Shown: positions 27,277 to 35,709 of the stretch, piece after piece | How the letters are laid out: each line of letters begins with the position of its first letter | How positions within the stretch are numbered: position 1 is the stretch's first letter | Notes under the pieces: model-generated | Database searches by the model: none | The model's input: the letters and a program-made list of their open reading frames with translations, nothing else | What the model was told of the DNA's origin: nothing | Assembly: GCF_001624695.1 (NCBI RefSeq) | Contig: NZ_JSEP01000001.1 | Coordinates: 125,286 to 189,285 of the forward strand | Reading direction: 5' to 3' | Origin: Labrenzia sp. OB1 | Lineage (GTDB): Bacteria; Pseudomonadota; Alphaproteobacteria; Rhizobiales; Stappiaceae | Length of the DNA: 64,000 nt | Program-made: the position numbers and the translations under genes

Positions 27277-28302
27277 TTATTTCACCAGGTTCTCTTCAAC
27301 CCATTCCGGAGAATAGGACGGACTGATAATCCGGCCGCTCGGAAGGTCGCTGTAGGATTCCAGGTTATCGGCATTGACCGTTGCCACCGGCATGATCATT
27401 TCCTTGGGGGCTTCGGCACCATTGAGCATTGCGAGGCCAAGCCAGAAGACCGCACCGCCAATTCCCGGCGTGGTGTTCATGGACACGGTCTGATAGCCCG
27501 TCTCCTTGTTTTCCTCGACCCACCATTTGACGAAGTCGGTACCACCACCGCCTTCAATCACCGGCATGTTGCCGGCATATTCGCCGCCATACTGCGAAAA
27601 CGCCTGCGCAATGCCGACGTCGTCACTTCCGCCCTGCGCCAGAACCGCATCGATGCGTGGCAGGCTCGGCAGAACGTTGGTAATCGCCGCCTGGGCGACC
27701 GACGCGGTGGCCTGACCAACGACCACAGCGGCGACATTGATGTCCGGATACTCCTTCAGGACTTCGTTCTGGGCCGCGAACATGGCTTCATCGGGAGCGG
27801 ACCCAGCCACACCACGGACCTGAATGATGTTTCCTTTGCCTCCGATGAGATCAAGCGCTGCGCGTGCCTGCGCCATCTTGTAGCCCTTGAAATCGAAATT
27901 GAGCTGGTAGTTGCACGGCGCAGACGCAATCGAGTCGAATGACACGACAATGATGCCGGCTTCGCACGCCTGTTCGATGACGCCATTGACCGCTGTTTCA
28001 GACGCGGCGTTGACTGCAATCATGTCCACACCGCGCAGAATGAGTTCCGCGATGGCGCTGTTCTGAGCAGCGACCGATCCATCGCCATTCATCACGATAA
28101 AGTCGGAGATCAAACCGTCTTCTTTGGCTTCGGTAGCGGCTCCCTCGAAAGCCTCAACCATCTGATGGCGCCACGTATTGCCGTAATAGGCATTGGACAG
28201 CGCGATAACCCAGTCACCCTCTGCCGCGGTCGCCGGCATTGCGTTGACGGCCGCAAGAGCGACACCCGCCAAAGCGGCGGTGAAAGTTCTCTTGAATACC
28301 AT
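27277..28302 (-). CDS. CUT2 ABC transporter substrate-binding protein, second system
   Basis: A 341-residue type I periplasmic binding protein. The start ATG has GGGAGGA upstream; the longer open frame runs into the operator region and is rejected. The N-terminus is a Sec signal (MVFKRTFTAALAGVALAA, likely cleavage after ATA near residue 26). The mature part has IALSNAYYGNTWRHQMV, a Peripla_BP_4 core (VNAASETAVNGVIEQACEAG) and AVLAQGGSDDVGIAQAF. It leads an operon with the fused ATPase-permease, a permease and lerI. It shares operator words with the apiose genes, so a related sugar (apiose, apionate, erythritol or erythrulose) is likely. Confidence 0.88.
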   Translation of the reverse strand: MVFKRTFTAALAGVALAAVNAMPATAAEGDWVIALSNAYYGNTWRHQMVEAFEGAATEAKEDGLISDFIVMNGDGSVAAQNSAIAELILRGVDMIAVNAASETAVNGVIEQACEAGIIVVSFDSIASAPCNYQLNFDFKGYKMAQARAALDLIGGKGNIIQVRGVAGSAPDEAMFAAQNEVLKEYPDINVAAVVVGQATASVAQAAITNVLPSLPRIDAVLAQGGSDDVGIAQAFSQYGGEYAGNMPVIEGGGGTDFVKWWVEENKETGYQTVSMNTTPGIGGAVFWLGLAMLNGAEAPKEMIMPVATVNADNLESYSDLPSGRIISPSYSPEWVEENLVK

Positions 28303-28335
28303 TTGTTTCCTCCCTCTACATCCGGTATCTATTAT

Positions 28336-28372
28336 CTGGTATTCATCATACCAGTAGATATGTATACCAGTT
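28336..28372 (-). promoter_or_regulatory. Operator-like cluster D upstream of the second CUT2 operon
   Basis: CTGGTAT (28336-28342) and ATACCAG (28348-28354) form an inverted repeat with a 5-bp centre. A further TATACCAGTT (28363-28372) and a degenerate CCGGTAT (28322-28328) flank it. On the minus strand AACTGGTATA overlaps a -10 candidate TATACA (28361-28366), 17 bp from TTGCAC (28384-28389). Several GGTAT half-sites in a row are reminiscent of NanR operators. It also sits between this operon and the divergent SMP-30 gene. Confidence 0.68.
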
Positions 28373-28532
28373 GGCCAATTAATGTGCAAGCAATTCAAGC
28401 TGTTCGGAAGTGTGCAATAACGCGGCGAACATCGGCATTTCCGAGGCGGCGAACGCGCCCCTGTAGATGTCTCCCGGCCATGTCTCCGCCGGGCGGAAAC
28501 AGCCGGTCGGCAAGCAGAGGAAGGCAGGTTCC

Positions 28533-29453
28533 ATGATAATTTCAGAGGGTGTCGGATTCGAAGTCATCGAACAGGAGTACAAAATGCTGTTCGCGCCGCA
28601 CATTCACGTCGAGCGGCTATGGACTGGCGCCAGGTGGTGCGAAGGTCCGGCCTGGTTCGCAGCCGGACGCTATCTCGTCTGGTCCGACATTCCCAACAAC
28701 CGGATGATGCGCTGGGACGAAACGGACGGATCGGTGTCGGTGTTCCGCGCACCGTCAAATTTCTCCAACGGTAACACGGTTGATCGTCAGGGCCGTCTGG
28801 TCAGCTGTGAACATCTTACCAGACGGGTGACCCGCACCGAACATGATGGTTCGGTGATCGTGCTGGCCGACAGCTTTGAGGGCAAGCGGCTCAACTCCCC
28901 CAACGACGTCGTCGTATCTTCCGACGGAAGCATCTGGTTCACAGATCCGTTCTACGGGATCGCCACCGACTATGAGGGCAAGGTGTGTCCGCTCGAGCAG
29001 GACGGATGCCACGTTTACCGGATCGATCCGCAGGGCGGTATAGACCGGGTGGCTGATGATTTCGTCCAGCCAAACGGTCTGGCCTTTTCACCCGATGAAC
29101 GCTTTTTATATATCGCCGACACGGGCATCACCCACCAGGAGGACGGTCCCGCCCACATCAGGCGGTTCGAGGTCGGCGAGAACGGCAGGCTGTCAGGCGG
29201 CAGCGTATTCGCGACAAGCACGAGCGGGCTTTACGACGGTTTTCGGATCGACCGGGAAGGACGGGTCTGGACAAGTTCCGCCGAAGGCGTCCACTGCATC
29301 CGGCCGGATGGGGTGATGATCGGCAAGATCCGGATCCCGGAGATCGTCGCCAACGTCACCTTCGGCGGCGCCATGCGAAACCGGCTGTTCATCTGCGGCA
29401 CCACATCCCTTTATTCGGTCTATGTGTTCACCAACGGCACAACGCCGGGATAG
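28533..29453 (+). CDS. SMP-30/gluconolactonase family lactonase
   Basis: About 306 residues from the ATG preceded by AGGAAGG; 22 further residues upstream are possible but have no ribosome site. It is a six-bladed beta-propeller protein: WCEGPAWFAAGRYLVWSDIPNNRM, SPNDVVVSSDGSIWFTDP (metal-binding Asn/Asp), QPNGLAFSPDERFLYIADTG, and DGFRIDREGRVWTSS. The family hydrolyses sugar lactones using Ca or Zn. It diverges from the second CUT2 operon across operator cluster D. It could open apionolactone in parallel to ApnL, or a different lactone brought in by the second transporter. Confidence 0.85.
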   Translation: MIISEGVGFEVIEQEYKMLFAPHIHVERLWTGARWCEGPAWFAAGRYLVWSDIPNNRMMRWDETDGSVSVFRAPSNFSNGNTVDRQGRLVSCEHLTRRVTRTEHDGSVIVLADSFEGKRLNSPNDVVVSSDGSIWFTDPFYGIATDYEGKVCPLEQDGCHVYRIDPQGGIDRVADDFVQPNGLAFSPDERFLYIADTGITHQEDGPAHIRRFEVGENGRLSGGSVFATSTSGLYDGFRIDREGRVWTSSAEGVHCIRPDGVMIGKIRIPEIVANVTFGGAMRNRLFICGTTSLYSVYVFTNGTTPG

Positions 29454-29466
29454 GCCCCCGCCGGGT

Positions 29467-30396
29467 CTATTGCTCCAGCAGCTTTCTCAGGGACAGGATG
29501 GCCGCCGACGTGCGGTTCTCGACGCCGAGCTTGCCGAAGATGCGGTCCAGATGCTTGTTGACCGTCCTCGGGCTCATCTCCAGGATCGCGGCGATTTCCT
29601 TGTTCGACTTGCCGTTGGCGATCCAGCTCAGGACTTCCGCCTCGCGTTCGGTCAGATTGAACGCCGCCTTCAGCACATCCGACGGCTCGCCCCCGGAGAC
29701 TTCGACCACCCTTAAAAGGTGCTCGGAGTTGCTGATCACGCCGGCATAGCTGAACCTCAACTCCCGCCCGGACATGCTGGCGACGGTGTCCCGCCCCATC
29801 TGCGGCGCCTTGCCGGAATCGAGCAAAAGCTGGCGCAGCCACTCGATCGTCGACACCGGAAGTTTTCCGCCGATGACGGATTCGCCAACCGGGTAGCCTT
29901 CGATCAGTTCAAGTGCCTGAGGCGTTGCCCAGCGGATGTTCCCGGACAGATCGACCGACAGCAGGAACCGGCCGGACGCGTCCAGCGCCACATGGGCGCT
30001 GTGGGAATTGCGGGCATTGGCGACATGCACCCGCAAGCGGGCGATCAGTTCCTCCGGGTTGACCGGTTTGGTAATGTAGTCCACCCCACCTGCCTCCAGA
30101 CCACGGACGATATGCTCGGTCTCGCTCAGGCCTGTCATGAACAACACCGGCACGTCGCGCAGCGCCTCGAAGGCCTTCAGCCGTTTGCTGGTCTCGAAAC
30201 CGTCGAGGTCGGGCATGACCGCATCCATCAGGATAGCGCTCGGGGTGACCTGCCGGACAATATCGAGGGCTTTCCGTCCGTCCCGCGCCACCAGAACCGT
30301 GTAACCGGCTTCCTCCAGCGCATCCGTCAGCATGCCCAGAGAGGACGGCGTATCGTCGACAACCAGCACAGTCTCGCTAAGAGCATTCATGATCAT
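29467..30396 (-). CDS. LuxR-type response regulator paired with the NCS1-domain sensor kinase
   Basis: A 309-residue protein from the ATG with GGAAAGG upstream, overlapping the end of the kinase gene. It has a receiver domain (about 8-125; VLVVDDTP, phosphoacceptor D58 in ILMDAVMPDLDG, lysine in ITKPVNPEEL), a PAS-like middle (about 135-220), and a C-terminal LuxR helix-turn-helix (about 240-305; LTEREAEVLSWIANGKSNKEIAAILEMS). The overlap makes it the cognate partner of the kinase. The divergent urea/amide transporter and formamidase genes are the likely targets. Confidence 0.88.
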   Translation of the reverse strand: MIMNALSETVLVVDDTPSSLGMLTDALEEAGYTVLVARDGRKALDIVRQVTPSAILMDAVMPDLDGFETSKRLKAFEALRDVPVLFMTGLSETEHIVRGLEAGGVDYITKPVNPEELIARLRVHVANARNSHSAHVALDASGRFLLSVDLSGNIRWATPQALELIEGYPVGESVIGGKLPVSTIEWLRQLLLDSGKAPQMGRDTVASMSGRELRFSYAGVISNSEHLLRVVEVSGGEPSDVLKAAFNLTEREAEVLSWIANGKSNKEIAAILEMSPRTVNKHLDRIFGKLGVENRTSAAILSLRKLLEQ

Positions 30397-33300
30397 GTCC
30401 GAGCCTTTCCAGGAGTTTGTCATATCGGGTCAGGTCGAATTCGCGGATAAGGTCGCGCATGTGGGCAACGAAGCCCGCCGCATGCGGCTCATGTGCCTCG
30501 ATGTCGTCCAGCTTGGCCCGGATGCCGCGCATGTAGCCGATGCTGCTGAGCTGTTTCAGCATTCCGAGGCTCTCCTCCGAGGGCAGCGCGGCGCTGTCGA
30601 AGTCCGCGGGTCCGGCCGGCGTGTCGTCCTGCAGCACTGTCCGGCTCTGAGGCTCATCCGTGCGCCAGACAAGCTTCAGGGCCAGATGCAGTTTCTCCAG
30701 AAGATCGTCGAGCCGCACCGGCTTCACCAGATAGTCGTCGTGATAGATCCGGTGCAGAGGATCGCGGCCGCTGTCGTCCGCATTGGCTGAAATCATGATG
30801 ATGACCGCATCGCCGTGCCCGCTTTCGCGCAGCTTGCGCGCCAGCCGCCAGCCGCTCATGCCCGGCATGCTGATATCCAGAAGGAAGGCGTCCGGCTGCT
30901 CGGTCCCGGCCATCTCCAGACAGGCCTGGCCACCCGGAGCCATCAGGACCTTGAATCCGAGCGGTGTCAGGACATCCCGGATCAGCGTCCTCTGCGTGGG
31001 ATCGTCATCGACCACCATCACCGTCTGGACCGGCCCCTGATAGCCGACAATCCGCTTTTCGGAGCGAACCGATCTCGCCGGAGCCTCGGCGGCACTGAGC
31101 AACATACGAACCTTGAAACGGCTGCCCCTACCCGGCTCGCTCCGCACCTGGATGTCGCCGCCCATGATCTCGCTGAGCAATTTGGTGATGGTCAGCCCGA
31201 GGCCGGTGCCGGGGACGGACAACCTGCCCTCCTCCTCGATCCGCTCGAACGGGTTGAAGATCCGCTCCAGATTTTCCCGGGCGATGCCGATGCCCGTGTC
31301 GATAACCGCGAATTCGGCTACCTGGCTGTGATAGGTCACCATAAGGGTGACGCTGCCGGAATCGGTCCATTTGATCGCATTGGACAGCAGGTTTATCAGG
31401 ACCTGGCGCAAGCGTTTGTCATCGCCGAACACATAGACCGGCAGGTTCGCGGCGGGTTCGAAGTTGAACTGCAGTGCCTTGGCGTCGGTCTGCAGGCGGA
31501 ACATGTCAACGATCTGAGCCAGGAATTCGTGCAGGTTGAAGCGCTCGCGGTAGATCGTCAGGTGCCCGGCCTCGATCTTGGAAATGTCGAGCAGCCCCTC
31601 GATGAGACCGGCCAGATGGTCCGCCGAATGCTGGATCACCTTGACCGCATCGCGCCGGTGCACCGGGATGGCGGGGTCCTTGCGCATCAGTTGCGCATAA
31701 CCGGCGATCGCATTGAGCGGTGAACGCAGTTCGTGGCTGATTCCGACCACGTAGCGGCTCTTGGCCTGATTGGCGGACTCGGCCACCTCCTTGGCTTTCT
31801 CCAGCTTCGCGTCCGTGCGTTTGTGCGCCCTGATCTCGCGCATCAGAAGGCTGGTCTGACGCCGGGTTTCCTCATTGGCGAACTTGCGGCTTTCATGCAC
31901 AAGCACAAACAGCCAGGTCATCACGCCCGAGATCACGAGCAGAATGAAAAACACTTGCGTCAGCGCCCGGCCAATGCCCTCGCGGCTGTCATCCGAGCCG
32001 AGCATGCTCGCCTCGACATAAACCAGCGACAGGATCGCGCCGAGCGAAACGGTGACAACCATCATCACCGACAGATAGATACCGAGGCGCGAACTGATCC
32101 ACCCCGCCACGTCTTTCGGCAACAAGGCGTGCAGCAAAGCCTTCACCTGGTCGCCGATGCGCGCATTTTCCTTGCAGTCATCCTCGCAGCGCGCGTCCAG
32201 CGAACAGCACAGCGAGCAGATCGGACCGGCGTAGACCGGACAATGGGCCATGTCCTCGCGCTCGAAGGTATGCTCGCAGATGCAGCAGCGCAGGGACAGT
32301 TTCTGCGCTTCCGCCCCTTTCGCCGGAGCTTCCGGCTGACGGGCGATGTAATAGCGCCCCTTGGTGGCATAGGCGATCAGCGGCGCCAGCACGATGGCCA
32401 CGATCAAGGCGATATAGCTGGCAAGCGCGTGGGCGGTCTGGCCGAACACGCCGGAATAGGCCACCAGCGCGGTCAGGCTGGCGATGGTCATCGACCCGAG
32501 CCCGACAGGATTGATGTCGTAAAGGTGGGCGCGTTTGAATTCGATATGAGGCGGGCTCAGGCCGAGCGGCTTGTTGATCACCAGATCCGCGAAGAGCGCG
32601 CCGATCCAGGCGACCGCCACCACGGAATAAAGCCCCAGCGTGCGCTCGAGCGCCTTGTAGACACCGAGCTCCATCAGCGCGAGGGCAATCGCCACGTTGA
32701 ACACCAGCCAGACCACCCGGCCCGGATGGCTGTGCGTCAGGCGGGAAAAGAAATTCGACCAGGCGATCGAACCTGCATAGGAATTGGTGACGTTGATCTT
32801 GATCTGGCAGACGATCACAAAGACACCGGTCAGTGCGATGGCCACTTCAGGGGTCGTCGCCCGGGTGAAGGCCACCAGATACATATGCGTCGGCTCGACA
32901 GCCTTGTCCGGACTGAGCCCGCTCTGCAGCGCGACCACCACCAGGAAGGATCCGAACAGCAGTTTGATGGCGCCGATCACGATCCAGCCAGGCCCCGCCG
33001 CCAGCATGGCCAGCCACCACTTGAGCTTCTGCCCCTGCCGTTTGCGCGGCAGAAAGCGGAGGAAATCCACCTGTTCGCCGATCTGCGCGATCAGGGAAAA
33101 CAGAACGGCGCTGGCGGCCCCGAACAGCAGAAGGTCAAAGCGGCCTCCCTCGTCGCCGTAGCGGCCGGAGAAATTCTGCCAGTCCTCCAGCGGCGCCAGG
33201 CCCTGCCAGGCCAGAAACGCGAACGGCAGGAGCTGCAGGACGATCCAGACCGGCTGGGTGTAGATCTGCAGGCGGCTGATAAGCGTGATGCCATAGACCA

Positions 33301-33790
33301 CCAGTGGAATGATCACCAGTGTGCAGACCAGATATCCGATGTTCAGGGGCACGCCGAAAAACAGTTCCAGCGCAGTCGCCATGATAGCCGCTTCCAGCGC
33401 GAAAAAGATGAAGGTGAAGCTGGCATAGATCAGCGAAGTCACCGTCGAGCCGATATAGCCGAAGCCGGCGCCACGGGTCAGAAGGTCGATATCGACGCCG
33501 TATTTGACCGCGTAGAACGAGATTGGCAGACCGGTGATGAAAATGATCAACCCGACCACGAGGATCGACGAAACCGCGTTGGTGAAGCCGTAGTTGTACG
33601 TGATGGAAGCCCCGATGGCCTCAAGGGCGAGAAAGGAAATGGCACCGAGAGCGGTATTGGCAACCCAGACCGGGGACCAGCGGCGCGCGCTCTTCGCGGT
33701 GAAGCGCAGAGCAAAGTCTTCCAGGGTCTGATTGGCCACCCATTGATTGTAGGTCCGACGCAAGCGGACCACCCGCTGATGACTTGGCAT
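30377..33790 (-). CDS. Hybrid sensor histidine kinase with N-terminal NCS1 transporter domain
   Basis: A 1137-residue multidomain protein. Residues ~15-480 form an NCS1 (nucleobase/allantoin/hydantoin) transporter-like domain with about twelve membrane spans. A cysteine-rich segment follows (C502, C503, C505, C517, C525, C528, C529, C535, C539), possibly a zinc or iron-sulfur site. Two more membrane segments lie at about 570-630. A coiled linker leads to HisKA (H686 in GISHELRSPLNAI), HATPase_c (N804; DTGIG 831-835; GTGLGL 861-866), and a receiver (D972 in LDISMPGMSG, K1023). A helical tail of about 90 residues could be Hpt-like. The design resembles CbrA-like transporter-kinases but with an NCS1 module. 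It likely senses an amide, ureide or pyrimidine outside the cell or in transit. Confidence 0.9.
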   Translation of the reverse strand: MPSHQRVVRLRRTYNQWVANQTLEDFALRFTAKSARRWSPVWVANTALGAISFLALEAIGASITYNYGFTNAVSSILVVGLIIFITGLPISFYAVKYGVDIDLLTRGAGFGYIGSTVTSLIYASFTFIFFALEAAIMATALELFFGVPLNIGYLVCTLVIIPLVVYGITLISRLQIYTQPVWIVLQLLPFAFLAWQGLAPLEDWQNFSGRYGDEGGRFDLLLFGAASAVLFSLIAQIGEQVDFLRFLPRKRQGQKLKWWLAMLAAGPGWIVIGAIKLLFGSFLVVVALQSGLSPDKAVEPTHMYLVAFTRATTPEVAIALTGVFVIVCQIKINVTNSYAGSIAWSNFFSRLTHSHPGRVVWLVFNVAIALALMELGVYKALERTLGLYSVVAVAWIGALFADLVINKPLGLSPPHIEFKRAHLYDINPVGLGSMTIASLTALVAYSGVFGQTAHALASYIALIVAIVLAPLIAYATKGRYYIARQPEAPAKGAEAQKLSLRCCICEHTFEREDMAHCPVYAGPICSLCCSLDARCEDDCKENARIGDQVKALLHALLPKDVAGWISSRLGIYLSVMMVVTVSLGAILSLVYVEASMLGSDDSREGIGRALTQVFFILLVISGVMTWLFVLVHESRKFANEETRRQTSLLMREIRAHKRTDAKLEKAKEVAESANQAKSRYVVGISHELRSPLNAIAGYAQLMRKDPAIPVHRRDAVKVIQHSADHLAGLIEGLLDISKIEAGHLTIYRERFNLHEFLAQIVDMFRLQTDAKALQFNFEPAANLPVYVFGDDKRLRQVLINLLSNAIKWTDSGSVTLMVTYHSQVAEFAVIDTGIGIARENLERIFNPFERIEEEGRLSVPGTGLGLTITKLLSEIMGGDIQVRSEPGRGSRFKVRMLLSAAEAPARSVRSEKRIVGYQGPVQTVMVVDDDPTQRTLIRDVLTPLGFKVLMAPGGQACLEMAGTEQPDAFLLDISMPGMSGWRLARKLRESGHGDAVIIMISANADDSGRDPLHRIYHDDYLVKPVRLDDLLEKLHLALKLVWRTDEPQSRTVLQDDTPAGPADFDSAALPSEESLGMLKQLSSIGYMRGIRAKLDDIEAHEPHAAGFVAHMRDLIREFDLTRYDKLLERLGHDHECS

Positions 33791-34242
33791 TCACCCCACC
33801 CGACCTTCCGATCACCCCGACGCGGAGCCTATCGATTGTGCACCGCAATCATCATTCATGTGCAGAGCGCTTATTCTTCCGGCATTCCCGCCAGAATAAT
33901 TCTGCACGCACGCAGTCTTGTGATTTCTAGCAATATTCATGCCTATTTGATTGTATTCATCAGAAATCAATCTACGGTTTGAGAATTCAATATTTACTCC
34001 CGCTATCCAACCTAGAAAGGTCGCAAAACTTCTTCTCGAAACTTGCGCTTTTATCGCAAATATTCTTTGTGAAAAGCTTCACAAACTTTGAATTCTTTCA
34101 CACATTGCCCCCTCCGGAAATAAGTCAATTAACCCACAGCAACTGACGCATTGCGGCAGTGCACAAATTCAGACGAGCCTTGAAACATGCAGAGACGCCG
34201 TCCGGCACTCTGCTTCAACCTCAAACACGGAGGGGTCCAAGA
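33791..34242. other. AT-rich divergent regulatory region (452 bp), no gene
   Basis: The gap between the sensor kinase and the transporter operon is clearly more AT-rich than its surroundings (about 33895-34110). I see no protein-coding frame. It holds a CRP-type palindrome at 34066-34085 and an inverted repeat TTGCG/CGCAA around 34043-34059. I looked for a sigma-54 GG-N10-GC pair and found none convincing. Confidence 0.6.
34066..34085. promoter_or_regulatory. CRP/FNR-type palindrome upstream of the amide transporter operon
   Basis: TTTGTGAA, centre AAGC, TTCACAAA. It contains the perfect CRP-family pattern TGTGA-N6-TCACA. The site is about 160 bp before the binding-protein start. Which CRP/FNR-family protein would bind is unknown. 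Confidence 0.55.
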
Positions 34243-35496
34243 ATGCGACGTCTGAAAGACTTGATTGAACACCGGCTCTCACGCCGGTCTGTCCTGACGG
34301 GGACGGCCGCTGCGGCAATGCTGGTCACTGCGGGCGCCATTGCGCCGGGGCACGCCGATGACGTGAACACGACCGGTCTCGCGGTCACCGAAGACACGGT
34401 GAAGGTCGGCATCCTGCATTCCGTCACCGGTACGATGGCGATTTCCGAAACCGGATCGGTGCAGGCCGAAAAGCTCGCGATCGAGCAGATCAATGCCATG
34501 GGCGGTGTCCTCGGACGCAAGATCGAATACATCCAGGAAGACGGAGGCTCCGACTGGCCCACATTCGCTGAAAAAGCCAAGAAGCTTCTGGTAAGCGACA
34601 AGGTCGCTGCGGTCTTCGGCTGCTGGACCTCCGCATCGCGCAAGGCCGTCCTGCCGGTCTTCGAACAGTACAACGGCATGCTCTACTACCCGACTTTCTA
34701 CGAAGGCCTGGAGCAGTCCCCGAACGTGATCTACACCGGCCAGGAAGCCACCCAGCAGATCCTCGCCGGCATCGACTGGGTCGCCAAGGAAAAGGGCGCC
34801 AAGAGTTTCTACCTGCTCGGCTCCGACTATATCTGGCCGCGCACCTCCAACAAGATAGCCCGCAAGCACATCGAGAAGCTGGGCATGAAGGTTGTCGGCG
34901 AGGAGTACTATCCGCTCGGCCACACCCAGTTCAACTCGGTCATCAACAAGATCAAGCTGAAAAAGCCTGACGTGATCTATGCGATCGTCGTCGGCGGCTC
35001 CAACGTTGCCTTCTACAAGCAGCTCAAGGCGGCCGGCATCGACATGACCAAGGAAAAGCCGGTTCTGCTCACCATCTCGGTGACCGAAGACGAAATCCGC
35101 GGCATTGGCGGGGAAAACATCGAAGGCGCCTATGCCGCGATGAAATACTTCCAGTCCCTCGACAATGAGAACAACAAGGAATTCGTCAGCGCCTTCAAGG
35201 AAATGTGGGGCGACGAGATCGTCATCGGCGACGTGACCCAGGCCGCCTATCTCGGTCCCTGGCTGTGGAAGGCAGCGGTCGAAAAGGCCGGCAGCTTCGA
35301 CATCGACAAGGTGCGTCTGGCATCTCCGGGCATCGAACTGACCACGGCACCGGAAGGCTATGTCCGTGTGCATGAGAACCATCACCTGTGGTCGAAGACC
35401 CGCATCGGCCTCGCCAAGCCCGACGGCCAGTACGAGCTGGTCTATGAAACTGCGGACCTGATGGAGCCGGATCCCTTCCCGGAAGGCTACCAGTAA
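34243..35496 (+). CDS. urtA: Urea/short-chain-amide ABC transporter substrate-binding protein
   Basis: A 417-residue protein from the ATG with GGAGGGG upstream; an upstream in-frame ATG adds 28 residues without a signal. The N-terminus has a Tat motif (SRRSVLTG) followed by an Ala-rich span, cleavage near GHA-DD. The mature protein is a UrtA/FmdD-type Peripla_BP_5 member: VKVGILHSVTGTMAISE, FGCWTSASRKAVLPVFEQ, LLYYP-like YYPTFYEG, and GSDYIWPRTSN. UrtA proteins bind urea; close relatives bind formamide and acetamide. The formamidase downstream favours short amides, but urea is possible. A large stem-loop follows. Confidence 0.88.
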   Translation: MRRLKDLIEHRLSRRSVLTGTAAAAMLVTAGAIAPGHADDVNTTGLAVTEDTVKVGILHSVTGTMAISETGSVQAEKLAIEQINAMGGVLGRKIEYIQEDGGSDWPTFAEKAKKLLVSDKVAAVFGCWTSASRKAVLPVFEQYNGMLYYPTFYEGLEQSPNVIYTGQEATQQILAGIDWVAKEKGAKSFYLLGSDYIWPRTSNKIARKHIEKLGMKVVGEEYYPLGHTQFNSVINKIKLKKPDVIYAIVVGGSNVAFYKQLKAAGIDMTKEKPVLLTISVTEDEIRGIGGENIEGAYAAMKYFQSLDNENNKEFVSAFKEMWGDEIVIGDVTQAAYLGPWLWKAAVEKAGSFDIDKVRLASPGIELTTAPEGYVRVHENHHLWSKTRIGLAKPDGQYELVYETADLMEPDPFPEGYQ

Positions 35497-35511
35497 GCCC
35501 AGGCCCAGGCT

Positions 35512-35561
35512 GCCTTTCCCGATCCGCCCCCGTTGAGGCCAGGGGGAAACTCGGGAAAGGC
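35512..35561 (+). other. Stem-loop after the amide binding-protein gene
   Basis: GCCTTTCCCGA (35512-35522) pairs with TCGGGAAAGGC (35551-35561), with an inner CCCCC/GGGGG stem. It lies 16 bases after the binding-protein stop and about 150 bases before the permease gene. Likely attenuator or RNA-end protector. Confidence 0.65.
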
Positions 35562-35709
35562 CCTGCCCGCCGCCACGGCGGGTCACACTCGGGGGCGTTG
35601 CGCGCATGCAGCCCGTGCAGCGCCCCAATCCGACACCGTTCCACACTTTTTCCCGCAAGAGGGGCGCAGGGTTCAGTCAACCCGGCCCCGCAGCATGGAG
35701 ACGCGCGCA

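Noticed and set aside
31733..33982. A 749-codon plus-strand frame opposite the sensor kinase
   Set aside because: It is dominated by His, Arg, Asp and Gln, typical of an antisense shadow, while the minus strand holds clear NCS1 and kinase motifs.
33900..34240. Sigma-54 promoter for the nitrogen operon
   Set aside because: GG and GC dinucleotides at the required spacing with supporting bases could not be found on either strand.
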